Origin: Leptobrachium leishanense
Lineage: Eukaryota; Chordata; Amphibia; Anura; Megophryidae
NCBI GenBank assembly: GCA_009667805.1
Contig: CM019069.1
Span: 94,337,204-94,401,203, forward strand
Direction of reading: 5' to 3'
DNA length: 64,000 bases
Made by a program: the position numbers and the translations under genes. The notes under the pieces are model-generated. The model did not search any database, was not told the DNA's origin, and saw only the letters and a program-made list of their open reading frames with translations. Shown piece after piece: positions 47,033 through 56,823 of this stretch (position 1 is its first letter; each line of letters starts with the position of its first letter).

Positions 47033-48064
47033 ATGGAAAGCATTTTTAAGGAAGTAGAACACACGGCGGCCATTGTTCAAGCTATGCAGGGATCTATTGA
47101 CCCTTGGTGGGAGGCCCAGAATTGTGTAGCAAACCTGATAGGTAATGGAAAGTTCCGCAAACGGAAAGGAAAGTATGCTCTGATTTTTGCTGCTGGTTGG
47201 ATAGCTGATAAATTTCAGGAGTCTTGTAGGCTGAAGCTGAGTTTGGAAGGAGAGATGGAAGATTTAAAAGTGGAAATTGATAAATTGAGAGCTCTTGTTG
47301 TCCAGCAGGCAGCTGAAGCCAGCACAGATTATGAATGTACTGTGAGGTCTAATACTGAGCTGTGCAAGGAGAATGAATGTTTGTCTGAAAGCTCGACGCA
47401 TGCACAGGAGGCTGTAAGGGAATTGTCTGGTCCCAGCAGCAGGACAGAAGCTGAACATTGTGCTGTAAGTATGGAGAAGTCTGAGGACTTTGGATCAGAT
47501 ACTGAAACCGACTCAGGGATGGAGATGGACAATTTGTCTGACCCTGGAGTTGGGAATGTTGGTGCAATGGTAGAGGATACCTCAGGTGAGTCTGTGGTAA
47601 AAGTACTCCATTCAGATAGTGGTGTGGGATCTAGTCATGCTAGGATGGTTAGTGTTGGGCAGCAAGGCCGATCACCATGTGCCCAGAGAAGGTTTTGTGC
47701 AGGGAGACAAGCTATTCGTTGCTTTGCGTGCGGGGGATGTTCACATATTGCCAGGTATTGTGTGGTAACTAATGGCAACAGACAGAGAGATTCTAAGTAT
47801 CCCAGAACCACAGCTAGAAGTAAAGCGGTTTATTCAGCAAGGTGGGGTAATGGTCCCAGACATGGATCTTTGCAAAGGCATAGAAGCCAGGGACAGCCAA
47901 GGTCATGGATCCAGGAAACAGATTTCAAATCCCAATATGAACGGCTGAAATGTGAAAATGTGAAGCTTAGAGAGGAAAGCGATCGCCTCTGGGAATTCAG
48001 CAGAGTTCCTAATTTTGGGTTCCAGAAAAGGGGAAATGAAGAAATGTTATTGAGGTCTTTCTAA
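47033..48064 (+). CDS. Zinc-knuckle ORF in the leader of the retrovirus-like element
   Basis: 343 codons, uninterrupted. The start is the ATG at 47033 (MESIFKEVEHTA); a TTG five codons upstream is in frame but not needed. Residues 15-70 include DPWWEAQNCVANLI and ALIFAAGWIADKF, residues 70-95 look coiled-coil, and residues 105-190 are acidic and serine-rich. A single knuckle CFACGGCSHIARYC (C-x2-C-x4-H-x4-C) lies near residues 230-243, followed by an Arg/Ser/Gln-rich basic region and another charged helix (ERLKCENVKLREE). A knuckle plus basic tail suggests nucleic-acid binding, as in nucleocapsid. It lies 1 kb after the 5' LTR and 1 kb before the M-G-N start at 49089, so it may be a separate leader gene or a divergent Gag. 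Function unknown. Confidence 0.65.
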   Translation: MESIFKEVEHTAAIVQAMQGSIDPWWEAQNCVANLIGNGKFRKRKGKYALIFAAGWIADKFQESCRLKLSLEGEMEDLKVEIDKLRALVVQQAAEASTDYECTVRSNTELCKENECLSESSTHAQEAVRELSGPSSRTEAEHCAVSMEKSEDFGSDTETDSGMEMDNLSDPGVGNVGAMVEDTSGESVVKVLHSDSGVGSSHARMVSVGQQGRSPCAQRRFCAGRQAIRCFACGGCSHIARYCVVTNGNRQRDSKYPRTTARSKAVYSARWGNGPRHGSLQRHRSQGQPRSWIQETDFKSQYERLKCENVKLREESDRLWEFSRVPNFGFQKRGNEEMLLRSF

Positions 48065-49088
48065 ACTATTTTACTGTTTGTATTTTTGCAGGAAAAAAAA
48101 GAAAAAAATGGAACTTTTAAAACTTAATTCAAATTGACTTTTTCCTTTTGCTGGAAATCTGTTTAGGGACCTTATTGTAATGTTAAATCCTGTTTCTATG
48201 GTAATATAAAGGTGGCCGGGGACTGGACTGTTTCAGGCATTGATGTGTTAATTTAGTCCTATACAATTGTTTGTTCTAAGGGTTTTTTTGTTTTGTTCTT
48301 GGTGTTTGCATTGAGTTTTGGTTTTAAGTTAAAAGTTACTTTTTACTGAATCTCAATGTATATAGCAAGACGTCCTGTAACTGAAGTTTTGGTAGAGCAT
48401 TTACTTCAGTTGTGTTTTTTTATGTTATTGTTTTGAGTTTTAGAACTTTGCTGCGTTTTGCATAGTATCGCATTACGGTTGGTTTTGCGGTAGAAAAAGA
48501 AAGGATTTGGTTTTAAAACTTTCTTTTTATATTTACTACGTCAAAGCGGATTGTGCAAGCGAGAATAACACGCTTTTATTGGTTTAGAGTTGCTTTGCGC
48601 AGCAAGTAGGTCATTTCGGTTTTAAGTTCAGACTGTTAGGTTTTTTTGAGAAGTTTTTCATTTGGTGACAGTGATTCATGTGTTGTAATGAGACATCGTA
48701 CAGCTAGGAAATAGACAGCAGAAGGCTATCCCCATTTAACAAATGTATACTGAGAGAAGCCACATTGTTCTGTAGAGAAAGAGGATAGTCATTGTGCTGT
48801 GCGGTTTAGTCTGGCTATGCAGTGTACGGGCGTACAGTTGTGTATGCATACACTGTGAGGGGTAGAGACATAATTCAAGGGGGGTAATCTGTGGTTGTTG
48901 ACTAATCGTTTGGGGCATAGTTCTGTATGGCTTGTTGTCCCAACAGGTTTGGTAGAGTTACACGTTGCCTCGGTTAGGGCAACTCGGTTAGTTGGGGGAC
49001 TAAAGAACGACACCAGACGGTGCTCTCCTAAATTGGTGCAGGGTTTCCCTGGACGCAGGGGTAAGACGATAAGCCGATTCGAATCGCC

Positions 49089-49370
49089 ATGGGCAATGTG
49101 CCGTCCATGCAAGGGAAGGAAAGCGAGGCTTCCCACAGTCAGACGGCTGTGCAGCACACGAAAATACTAGGTTTGGGGCGAAGGCCATGAAACCCCATTT
49201 AAAGAATGGCATAGATGGTCCAAGGGTACCGCTTGGGGTATCCCTCTGGAGGGGACATTTGACGCCTGGAGATGGGAGAAATTCATAACTGAGTTTAAAC
49301 CCAGACTCTGGACGACAAAGACCTTAGGTGTAGCTCAGATGTAGCTTCAGAAGTCTTTTAAGGTAAACTG
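49089..49370 (+). pseudogene. Gag N-terminal (matrix) remnant
   Basis: The ATG at 49089 reads M-G-N, a myristoylation-type start used by retroviral matrix proteins. About 35 codons on, the frame changes, and the neighbouring frame holds GIPLEGTFDAWRWEKFI (about 49230-49280), similar in pattern to the conserved W-P-x-x-GTF region of gammaretroviral matrix. The rest of Gag is missing. Non-functional; described only. Confidence 0.5.
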
Positions 49371-49714
49371 ACAGGGTATACAGAAGGCGGTTTCAGTCCG
49401 GAAGAACCGCATGATGTACACCTGGCCAGAGGGGATAGCCGCGATTGGTAATCCAATGACGGAAGCGGAAGAGGCTCTTTCTGGGCTAACTCGGCTAAGG
49501 CAGGCTGGATCCACTAACACTGGATCTGTTGTAGTTTCCTCTGATGTTTCTGTTGTCACCAATGTAACTAACTCTGCTCTCTCCAGTTTTTTTGTGTTTT
49601 TACATTCCAAGGTTAACACCTAACATGGACACGTCTTCATCAGGGGTCGGTGACTAGTCCCTCGGAATACAGTTGCAAACTGAAGATTGTGTTAGATTAG
49701 TGGGCCCCAATCGA

Positions 49715-49950
49715 TCCAGGGGTGGTATGTGGATGACTTGGTACTTTGATGTCCCACACGGGAGGTTTGTTATCGGCATACTGTATCATTTCTTAACCAT
49801 CTGGTGCCCACAGGTAATAAGGCTAACAAGGAGAAAGTACAGTTTGCAAGGAAAAGGTTATCTTTTTAGGACATTGTATCTCTCAGGGTACCCGACATTA
49901 ATCACCCAGAGAGTAAAGACATTAAGTGGCTCTAACACCCACTAAACTGA
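49715..49950 (+). pseudogene. Reverse transcriptase remnant (YVDD block)
   Basis: The codons for Tyr-Val-Asp-Asp are at 49726-49737, followed at once by a leucine-rich turn and a stop. Further on, another frame carries KEKVIFLGHCISQGTRH (about 49849-49900), the strand after the active site in retroviral RT. Only about 75 codons of RT are left, with at least one stop and one shift. Confidence 0.7.
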
Positions 49951-50165
49951 CTCTAAGATGATGCACCATTTTTGAACACAGCATCTCTTCTTCCTGTTAT
50001 GAAGGAGGAAGAGAAGGGGGGAGATAATGGTGTGAAAAAAGTAAATTTTCCAACTTTTACTAACTATTCTAACCTCTCAACCTCTAATCAATTTTTCAAC
50101 CTAGTAGGGAAACACTTTGAGGACCATCATGATTGCTTTTCCTTGATGAGCTCCAAAAAGTCCAC

Positions 50166-50393
50166 CAGGTCCGGGAGTCTCTCCCAGACCCAAACTCAAT
50201 AACCAGTGTTCATTTTAGTCAACCAGGTGATTGTATCATGCTAAAGAAACATCCGAGGATGGGACTAGAGGCGAGATATCGTGGGCCATTCCAGGTGCTG
50301 CAGACGACGCCAGCCTCCCTGAAGTTCGAGGGACGAGACAACTGGATCCACGCCGGTCACTGCAAGAAGTTTCTCAAATACGTCAAAGAGTGA
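50166..50393 (+). pseudogene. Integrase C-terminal domain remnant
   Basis: An open stretch to the stop at 50393: QPGDCIMLKKHPRMGLEARY then GPFQVLQTTPASLKFEG and WIHAGHCKKF. The pattern P-G-D-x-V-x-x-K, G-P-x-x-V-x-x-T-T-P-T-A, then W-I-H-x-S-H-C-K is diagnostic of the integrase tail in gamma- and epsilon-type retroviruses. It marks the end of pol; the zinc-binding and catalytic parts of integrase are not found upstream. Confidence 0.8.
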
Positions 50394-50798
50394 AGAGTAT
50401 CATTTTCTTTATTTGTTTAGTTTAGTTTTTAGCGAGGGAAATGTACCTAAGACTAAAAAGGGCCACAAGGAGACATTTGTAATAGTAACTCTGGCTCCTG
50501 TCGTTCGCGTGTTTAAATTCTTGTGCGGTGTTGTAGTGAGGGAGATCACCAAGAAACAACGACAGTAGAACGTCCAAAGGGGGGGATTTACAAGGGTCAG
50601 GTCCACACTGATGGGAGCAGGGCAGAAGCGGAGCTATAGCTAGTGAGGGTTGGAATTTTTTTTTAAAGCTTTGGGAAGCTTCAGGGATTTCTTGTTTTCC
50701 ATTGGATCCTGGCTAAGGGTAATGGGAGTATAAATACTTATGGTGTTTCTGTCTCTATTCCTTCTATATGCCGGAGTGAGATGTTCCTGATGTCTAAT

Positions 50799-50950
50799 CG
50801 ACCGAGTTACCGAAGCCCGAACAGATGAGACGCCCAGAGGACCAACCCATGGACCGGATACAGAGGATTTCAGACCGACCGAGTTACCAGAGCCTGAACA
50901 GATGAGACGCTCAGAAGATCAACCCATGGACCGGATACAGAGGATTTCAG
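50799..50950 (+). repeat. 76-bp tandem duplication
   Basis: GACCGAGTTACCGAAGCCCG to GAGGATTTCA occurs at 50799-50874 and 50875-50950 with four or five differences. It lies between the pol end and the 3' LTR. Confidence 0.9.
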
Positions 50951-51017
50951 ACCGACCAACGATCGACGCAACCCACCACCTCATGTCCTCCCTCTGAGTC
51001 ACCTCCCCTAAAGGAGA

Positions 51018-51200
51018 TTCTACGTGTCAAGTTCTACGTGTCAAGATTTGTTTTAAGATTTGCCAAAAAAAATCGGCGTGTCAAGATTTGGTTTTAGATT
51101 GGTTTATCCACGTCTCAAGATTTGTTTTTTGCTTTATGATCCACGTGTCAAGATTTGTTTTAACACTTGCTTTAAGATTCGGCGTGTCAAGATGGACTGT
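51018..51200 (+). repeat. Short dispersed repeats of CGTGTCAAGATTTG
   Basis: Six near-copies of (C/G)CGTGTCAAGATTTG in about 180 bp, just before the possible Env start. Spacing is irregular (13-50 bp). Confidence 0.75.
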
Positions 51201-51324
51201 CTGTTGTTTTCTATCATGTGTTTGGCTTTTTGCATTCAGAACTTTACAAGAGGAACTGTTTCTTTCCAAGGAAGATCGAGATTCATCGAGGGACACTGGG
51301 GAGCAAATGATAAAGAGGAGGGAC
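51192..51324 (+). pseudogene. Possible Env leader-peptide remnant
   Basis: The ATG at 51192 opens a short frame beginning with a hydrophobic stretch (MDCLLFSIMCLAF) like a signal peptide. It runs into the 3' LTR and carries no other Env features. Position between pol and the 3' LTR fits Env; the evidence is slight. Confidence 0.35.
51312..51324 (+). promoter_or_regulatory. Polypurine tract
   Basis: AAAGAGGAGGGA directly before the 3' LTR, the expected plus-strand primer for reverse transcription. Confidence 0.8.
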
Positions 51325-51808
51325 TGTTGTGGAAATTTTATTGTGTGGACATTATAATCTAGGATGTGTGTGTTTTTATAAGTTGTCATCTGTCTCCCTG
51401 TGTTGGATTTGAATGTGGTTTTAAATCCAAGCCAGCGGCGTACATTATACTGTAGGGATAAGGTGTGTACAGGGGGCCGGTCCGTCATTCTAGTCCACAC
51501 CTCTGTCCTTTTGATATGTAAATGTATTTACTGGACAAACTTGTTTTTCTGTTGTATAGTCAGTGGCCACTGGGCGTTGTCCGATTTGTGTAATAAATTA
51601 ATCTGACCAGAAACCAGGAGCTGACTTGGGACTGAGGGCACTTGGCTCTTGGCTCACTTGGTCAGATGGACTCCAGCTAGAAGCAGCGTGTGTGTCTGTG
51701 TCTCTTTACTGCACGGGTTCAGGTACGTATGCCATGGATAGCAGAGAGCTGCTTGTAAGTGCAGCGGATCAAACTACATTAGGGAATTGATAGATTAATT
51801 TCCAAAAC
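51325..51808 (+). repeat. 3' LTR of the retrovirus-like element
   Basis: 484 bp, aligned to 45532-46015 along its whole length. It has an extra CTTGGCT-type 6-bp unit near 51646 and a shorter T run near 51705. Ends ...CCAAAAC before the cttac duplication. Confidence 0.85.
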
Positions 51809-52270
51809 CTTACAATACAAGTAATAGTCAGCAAATTAATTTTGTTTCACTGTTTAATTTGACTCATACTAAATCTGTGATCCAGCTTAATATTTAACCC
51901 TAGATTGTGTTTTAATAGCAAAATTTGTTTAATTGGTTTTATTTAGTGATACAAAATTCAACTATCGAACTGATATCTGAAATTCGAAATTTCAAATCGA
52001 TACAAAATTTTGAATCTATCCGAAATGAAATTCTGAAAACTAAATTATTTAAATATGACACGAACTGAAACTAAACAATGTTCAGCCATGCACATCCCTA
52101 ATAAAAGGAATGGACGATTTTACTTAACGAGATATGATTACTATTTTTTTAAATATATAAAGAGACTATACAAAGAGCTTGCTGGTGGCATCAGTTAGAG
52201 CTTTACAAAGGATACAAGGTCACCCTATGCGACTAGAGGAAATGAGATTTTGTTGACTACAAATTAAAGT

Positions 52271-53022
52271 TTTTTTTGACCGTAGAAACATCTCTTACTC
52301 TGTTTGTCTCTGTCGCTCTCAGTAATTTTGTAAACAGCACTGTATCTTTTCTTCTCACCTCAGTGCAGAATCCAAGCGCTCCTTCATTTCACAAAATGTA
52401 AACTCAGCAACAACGGAGGCATCACTACAAGATTTTTTTAAAAGGAGAAATTCTTTATTTCACCATATGTGGACATCGGCAATGTTTCTCTTTGACCATG
52501 CTGCATATATAAGGAAGCACACCAAAAAGTAAAAAAATAAAGTTTATTGGTATCAAACAAGAAATAAACAAATGTGTTGGATTCAAAAATATAGGCCAAA
52601 TATATAGATATTACATGCTATGCAAACACCGTATGAGCACGTACACAATCTCAAAACCAGAAAAAAACTGAATATATTAGCAGAAAAAAGAAAATATAAC
52701 TGCAGCCTGGATAAATCTCACCAAAGATTGAATCATCAACACAAGATCATCAAGAAAACCATATATAAACCAAATATTGGCATCCACCTAGAAATACCTA
52801 AATGCCAGGGAGCCTCCTCAGTGTCGAAACAGGCAGAGACCTAATGCCCCAACGTTTCAGCTCTCCTTGGCCATGCTAACATGGCAGTGGGCAGGCACAC
52901 ATATGTTCGCTATGTGAGGCTTTTGAAAAGAGACTGTTTTTTAGAGGTCATGAAGGTCGCCGATTTGTTGTATTGGGTGTGTGAAGATGGCTTATGCTAA
53001 TATATGGCATGGAGCATGCTGC
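52271..53022. other. AT-rich sequence, no firm features
   Basis: Possible retroelement tail near 52845-52890 (CCCCAACGTTTCAGCTCTCC resembles GAAACGTT-type tails, inverted). The ORF at 52620-52844 is lysine/asparagine-rich without a known motif. Confidence 0.4.
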
Positions 53023-53521
53023 TGTCACGATTCCCGGATACCACCACGCAGTCCTTAAAGCCCAACACTCCACAGAGCCCAAAAGCTACCAACAGGGTAG
53101 CCGTAGAAGAATCCCTAACTGTCTGGTCCTTTGATTAACCCTTTCTGTCTAGCTAGTATACTTGGCCAATTCTAAGACAATGTCGTAATACAAAACCAGG
53201 TCAGCAACACGGGGGTAGTCAGACGAGCCAGAATCAGGAATACTGAGTATAGAATAGTCAAATGGAATAGCCGGGTCAATATCAGTGCAGAAGCGTAGTA
53301 CAAGAAAATTAGTCTAGAGGCAACGGAAGGCAGAAAAGTCAGAGAACAAGCAGAGGTCAATAACAGGTTAAATCACGAGAGAATTCAGGTATAAGGAGCT
53401 CAGGTATGGATAACCACGATCAGACCGCGCCCCCCTCTCGAGCCACACCTCATGCCACCTCCCTGCCTGTTTCAATTTAAACCGGGTGTTAGTTCCTGCC
53501 ACGCTCTCATATGACACCTAA
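53023..53521. repeat. Possible gypsy-type LTR fragment
   Basis: Starts TGTCACGATTCCCGG and contains ACCAGGTCAGCAACACG and GCCGGGTCAATATCAG, phrases typical of minus-oriented gypsy LTRs in amphibian DNA as I recall. No matching right terminus or duplication was found, so boundaries and identity are tentative. Confidence 0.35.
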
Positions 53522-53921
53522 TTTTTCATATAGTGGGCATGGAGTGGTGTGATTTATCTTATGTGTGGTATGGAGGGGACTGATTTTTTTAGGGAATGTT
53601 GATATGGGGGTGCTGATTTAAGGCATGGGGCATGAAAATGGTGTTTCGCTTTGCATGGTCATGTTTGATATTAATGGAAAGTATAAAAAGAATAACTGAA
53701 CCAGACACTCCACCTCCTGTTTCAGACAGGTTTATTAGATTACACAACTACAGCGGAGCAATGATCCTGTAAAAAGCCTTTGTCAAGCTGAATGCCAGGC
53801 TCTCACATTTGCAATAATACCTCAGGTTACTTTTCAGGGATGCAAAAGAAGTGAATATAAAAGGAACCCCTGCCACCACTTTTAAATCCAGAAGTTGACG
53901 AGTTTGATCTCATGACGTCTC
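53522..53921. other. Unassigned spacer
   Basis: Contains GTAAAAAGCCTTTGTCAAGC near 53770, again resembling a retroelement tail, but nothing bounded. Confidence 0.4.
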
Positions 53922-54428
53922 TGTGATGTGCGTCACTTTGGACTTGGGGTGCGTGGACCTGGAGATGTAATTGGGATTTAGAGGCCTGATGTTCTATATT
54001 ATTTCCTTGGCCTGTCGTGTGTGCAGAGTGTTTGTGTTTTTGTGCCCTATTCCCTGATGTCTGTGTTATATAGAGTGTTGTGTGGGATATACTGTGCTGT
54101 TTTCCTATGTGTAATCTATATGTAAACATTTGCACTGCCTCCACTCAACCCCCAGAAACTGGTTTGGACTGGATATCCCGGCCACCATCCCCGACCTTTG
54201 TTAGCAGACCAAGGCGTAATGTGTGGGGGATCTTCGGCATGGAAACACTGTGGCGTGTTTTACTTTTGAATGTTTGTACCTTTTAAACCCTAAATAAAGC
54301 CAGTCCCAGTTTTGTTTTCTCCCGCAAAGATCTCCTGTTGTTGATGAGTTTTGGGCCAGACCCAGCACTCCTTCGAGATACTGACGGCGTGGGGAGCAAT
54401 CTGCATGTGGGTACTAGAATCCGTAACA
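53922..54428 (+). mobile_element. Solo LTR, 507 bp
   Basis: Starts TGTGATGTGCGTCAC and ends ATCCGTAACA, with a perfect 5-bp duplication gtctc (53917-53921, 54429-54433). An AAATAAAG polyadenylation signal near 54291 sets plus orientation. It shares ACTTTGGACTTGGGGTGC near its start with the LTR at 35900. Confidence 0.85.
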
Positions 54429-54604
54429 GTCTCTATCCCCCTTCTCTCCTGGCTTTCTCCAGCTTGTCCTGACTTGAAATATATGTCAACCAGTGGTGTA
54501 TTTTGGCCTAAGCCGACAAGGCCTAGGCCTAGGGCGGCACTTTGCAGGGGGCGGCGGCTCGCACCGGGTGGCCCCACCCCAAAAAAAATATATATTTTTT
54601 TTTT

Positions 54605-54673
54605 ACTTTTGCAAAGTATTTTACCAGGAAGGATACATTGAGATTTCACTGATTTTCAAGTATGTCCTGGGTA
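54605..54673. repeat. Interspersed repeat, uninterrupted version
   Basis: CAAAGTATTTTACCAGGAAG, then GATACATTGAG and CAAGTATGTCCTGGGT, is continuous here. The related copy at 18640-19830 has the solo LTR inserted after GATAC. Confidence 0.8.
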
Positions 54674-56084
54674 GGCGAGGCCTAGGCTTTCACTTTCCAG
54701 GGGGCAGCAAAAAACCTCACCACTAAATGGGTTACTCACAGAGCACCGAAATGACGCCAACTTTTTGGTGTTCTGTAGTTCCCTGCACCTAGGAGAATAA
54801 AATTTCCCCACCCTGCAGTGAATTCACCATTCACCGCAGGGTCCCCAAAGTGCATGGAGTCTGCCGCTGAATGCTGTCACCGCAAACCCGTGGCCTGCTG
54901 TTTTCAAAAGAACTACTGAACGAAAATTTCTGGAATTTACATATAAGATCCTATGATTGATAATAAAAAGTTCTGTTACAGAAAAAAGAAAAACTGCTAT
55001 TAAAAAGGGGGGAATTTTGCCCAAAAAAATCTGAAAAATGACTAAAAGGTACTAAAAAAAATCAAAGACTTTTTACTGTAGATTAAAATAATAAATGGTT
55101 TATTAGATATTGCATAAAAACAGGAATATTTTTAACATTGAAACCTATGGGGTTTGCCTGAATAAAACCACCAAACATCAGGGCATTTCACTGCCATTTC
55201 TCTATTTGGTGTTCTCTGAATAGATTAACCATTACTTATCTATGTGGATTTGCAATGCCAATTGCCAATGCCAATTTGCAATCAAACAGCACCGTACTTG
55301 CTGGCAGTTCGCCAAACTTGTGTGTGAGCATATCACAGAGCAGTGGTGTACTTAGGGGAGTGGCGGAGGGTGGGCCGCCCCAGGTACCAGTGATTATTGG
55401 GGTTTCATTAGGGGGTACTAGGAGGTGTCACTGTGTGTCAGCTTTGAGTTGTGTTCTCAAACAACGAGCAGGGGAGCAGGGCGTTTGCATATGGAATAAA
55501 ATCGAATAAAATATAAATCCCCCTCACCTCCCTCCATAACTCCTCCCCTGCCCAGCAGCAGCTCTAGGAGAGGGGAGGGGGATGTGATTTGTGTGCAGAG
55601 AGAGAAGATGACAGTAAATGGCAGGTAAAGGGGAGGGGTATTAGCAGAATATGAAGCCCTGTCTGCTTATTGCTGTTTAAAGTGGACCTTTCCTTAACCA
55701 GCACTGCAGTGATAGAAATTTGTCATTGAGCTGCCTGGCTACTGGTGAGGCTGCGTGTGTGCAGGTCACGCGGTCTGGCCAGTCAGGTGGTACTGAGTCT
55801 CAGGACCACCTGACTGTCTGAACCACGTGACACGCACGCACGCCCTTTCGTTAACACGGACTCTCACTCTATTCTGACCTGAACACCCACCGGGAAGGGA
55901 ATCAAAGCCACGGTGCACCCTCTGGCAGTGGCACCCCACTGCTGACAAGATGGCTCCACGCACCATCACAGTCGCGATCCTAACGTGGCCTGGAGGGACC
56001 TCCTGCTGAGTCCGTACACAGTCCCTGCTGACTCTGCACACAGCCCTACCGCTTACGGAGGCCGGTAAATATAGAATAAATAAT

Positions 56085-56400
56085 TGCTGTGTGCTCATAT
56101 ACACTCGGTTTGCTGGGAGTTTTATTGCAGTGGATTCTGATGCACTCATACACACCGCACATTTCATTGCTGGGAGTTTTATTGCAGTGGATTCTGATGC
56201 ACTCATACACACCGCACATTGCATTGCTGGGAGTTTTGTTGCTGTGGATTCTGATACGCTGACACACACACCGCACATTGCATTGCTGGGAGTTTTATTG
56301 CTGTGGATTCTGTGATACGCTCATACACACTGCATATTACTGAGAGTTTTATTGCTGTGCAGTTCTGTGATCTGCTCATATGCAGTGCACGTTTCTGTGG
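56085..56400. repeat. Minisatellite, TTATTGCTGTGGATTCTG family
   Basis: About five units of 57-62 bp: TGGGAGTTTTATTGCAGTGG plus TCTGATGCACTCATACACAC and GCACATTGCATTGC. Inverse relative to 39105-39420. Confidence 0.9.
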
Positions 56401-56624
56401 ATTTTATTGTTCAACCAATTAGAGCGGCTATGATCCTGTATACTTGACATGCGTGGCTGTTCTTTGTAAAAATGCTTGAATTTAAACATTTTCTAATTTT
56501 ATTTATCTCAATAGATACATTTGAAATGGTATACACAATATACAAGTAGGCACTTGGTATCCACTTTTAATATAAAGAGAGGAAAAGGCGGAGCTCTAAG
56601 AGGAAAAGGTGGTGCTTAAACAGG

Positions 56625-56823
56625 AAAACATAGAAAAATGTCGGGAGATAAGAACCTTTCGGCCCATCTAGTCTGCCCAATTACATGGATACTTTACCTG
56701 GATTTATCTTTTGTTTAGGATAGCCTTATGCCTATCCCATGCCTGCTTAAATTCAATCACTGTTTTGGCCTCTACCACTTCAACTGGAAGGCTGTTCACC
56801 ACCCTCTCAGTAAAATAATGCTT
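56625..56823 (-). pseudogene. CR1 C-terminus and 3' end
   Basis: Across the retroposed insert the frame reads RKHYFTERVVNSLPVEVVEA and TVIEFKQAWDRH, ending in CR1-type 3' sequence with GGGCAGACTAGATGGGCCG. The 3' boundary is near 56625-56640, where hAT-like sequence begins. Confidence 0.8.

Larger units (their letters stand above)
45532..51808 (+). mobile_element. Retrovirus-like element (gamma/epsilon type) with both LTRs, defective
   Basis: Two 484-bp LTRs (45532-46015, 51325-51808) flank 5.3 kb, with a 5-bp duplication cttac at 45527-45531 and 51809-51813. In order inside: leader; an intact 343-codon zinc-knuckle ORF (47033-48064); a Gag start (49089); an RT remnant (about 49720-49945); the integrase C-terminal domain (50166-50393); a tandem duplication; a possible Env leader peptide (51192); a polypurine tract (51312-51323). 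Most of gag, pol and env is deleted or full of stops. By eye the LTRs differ at roughly ten positions plus a few small indels, so the insertion is fairly young relative to the damage inside. Genus-level placement rests on the integrase tail and the M-G-N Gag start. Confidence 0.85.
45111..52100. mobile_element. hAT-type element hosting a retrovirus-like element
   Basis: The ends are TAGAGATGTGCA and TGCACATCCCTA. The flanks gtaaaagg (45103-45110) and ataaaagg (52101-52108) match at 7 of 8. Its own sequence is 45111-45531 and 51814-52100, full of TTCGAAT-type motifs, about 700 bp in total. The rest is the nested ERV. Confidence 0.75.
44912..52270 (+). pseudogene. CR1-type LINE fragment split by a 7-kb insertion
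   Basis: The left piece (44912-45110) encodes ILPLYKAMVRLRL after RT, aligned with LPLYKSMVRLHLEY in the CR1 at 9600-9680. The right piece (52101-52270) continues with RALQRIQGHPMRLEEMRF. Between them is the hAT element at 45111-52100. Both pieces have stops, and the 3' end is not clear. Confidence 0.65.
54489..56625 (-). mobile_element. hAT-like elements, inverse of the 38.7-40.2 kb copy
   Basis: A hAT-style start CAGTGGTGTATTTTGG lies at 54489. From about 54650 the sequence is the inverse of 40166 back to 38880. A second hAT-style start, CAGTGGTGTACTTAGG at 55341, begins a segment (55341 to about 55740) absent from the other copy, so it is probably a nested insertion whose other end I could not define. 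No transposase. Confidence 0.55.

Noticed and set aside
53023..53521. A full gypsy LTR
   Set aside because: The left terminus is plausible, but no right terminus with a matching duplication was found; listed only as a possible fragment.
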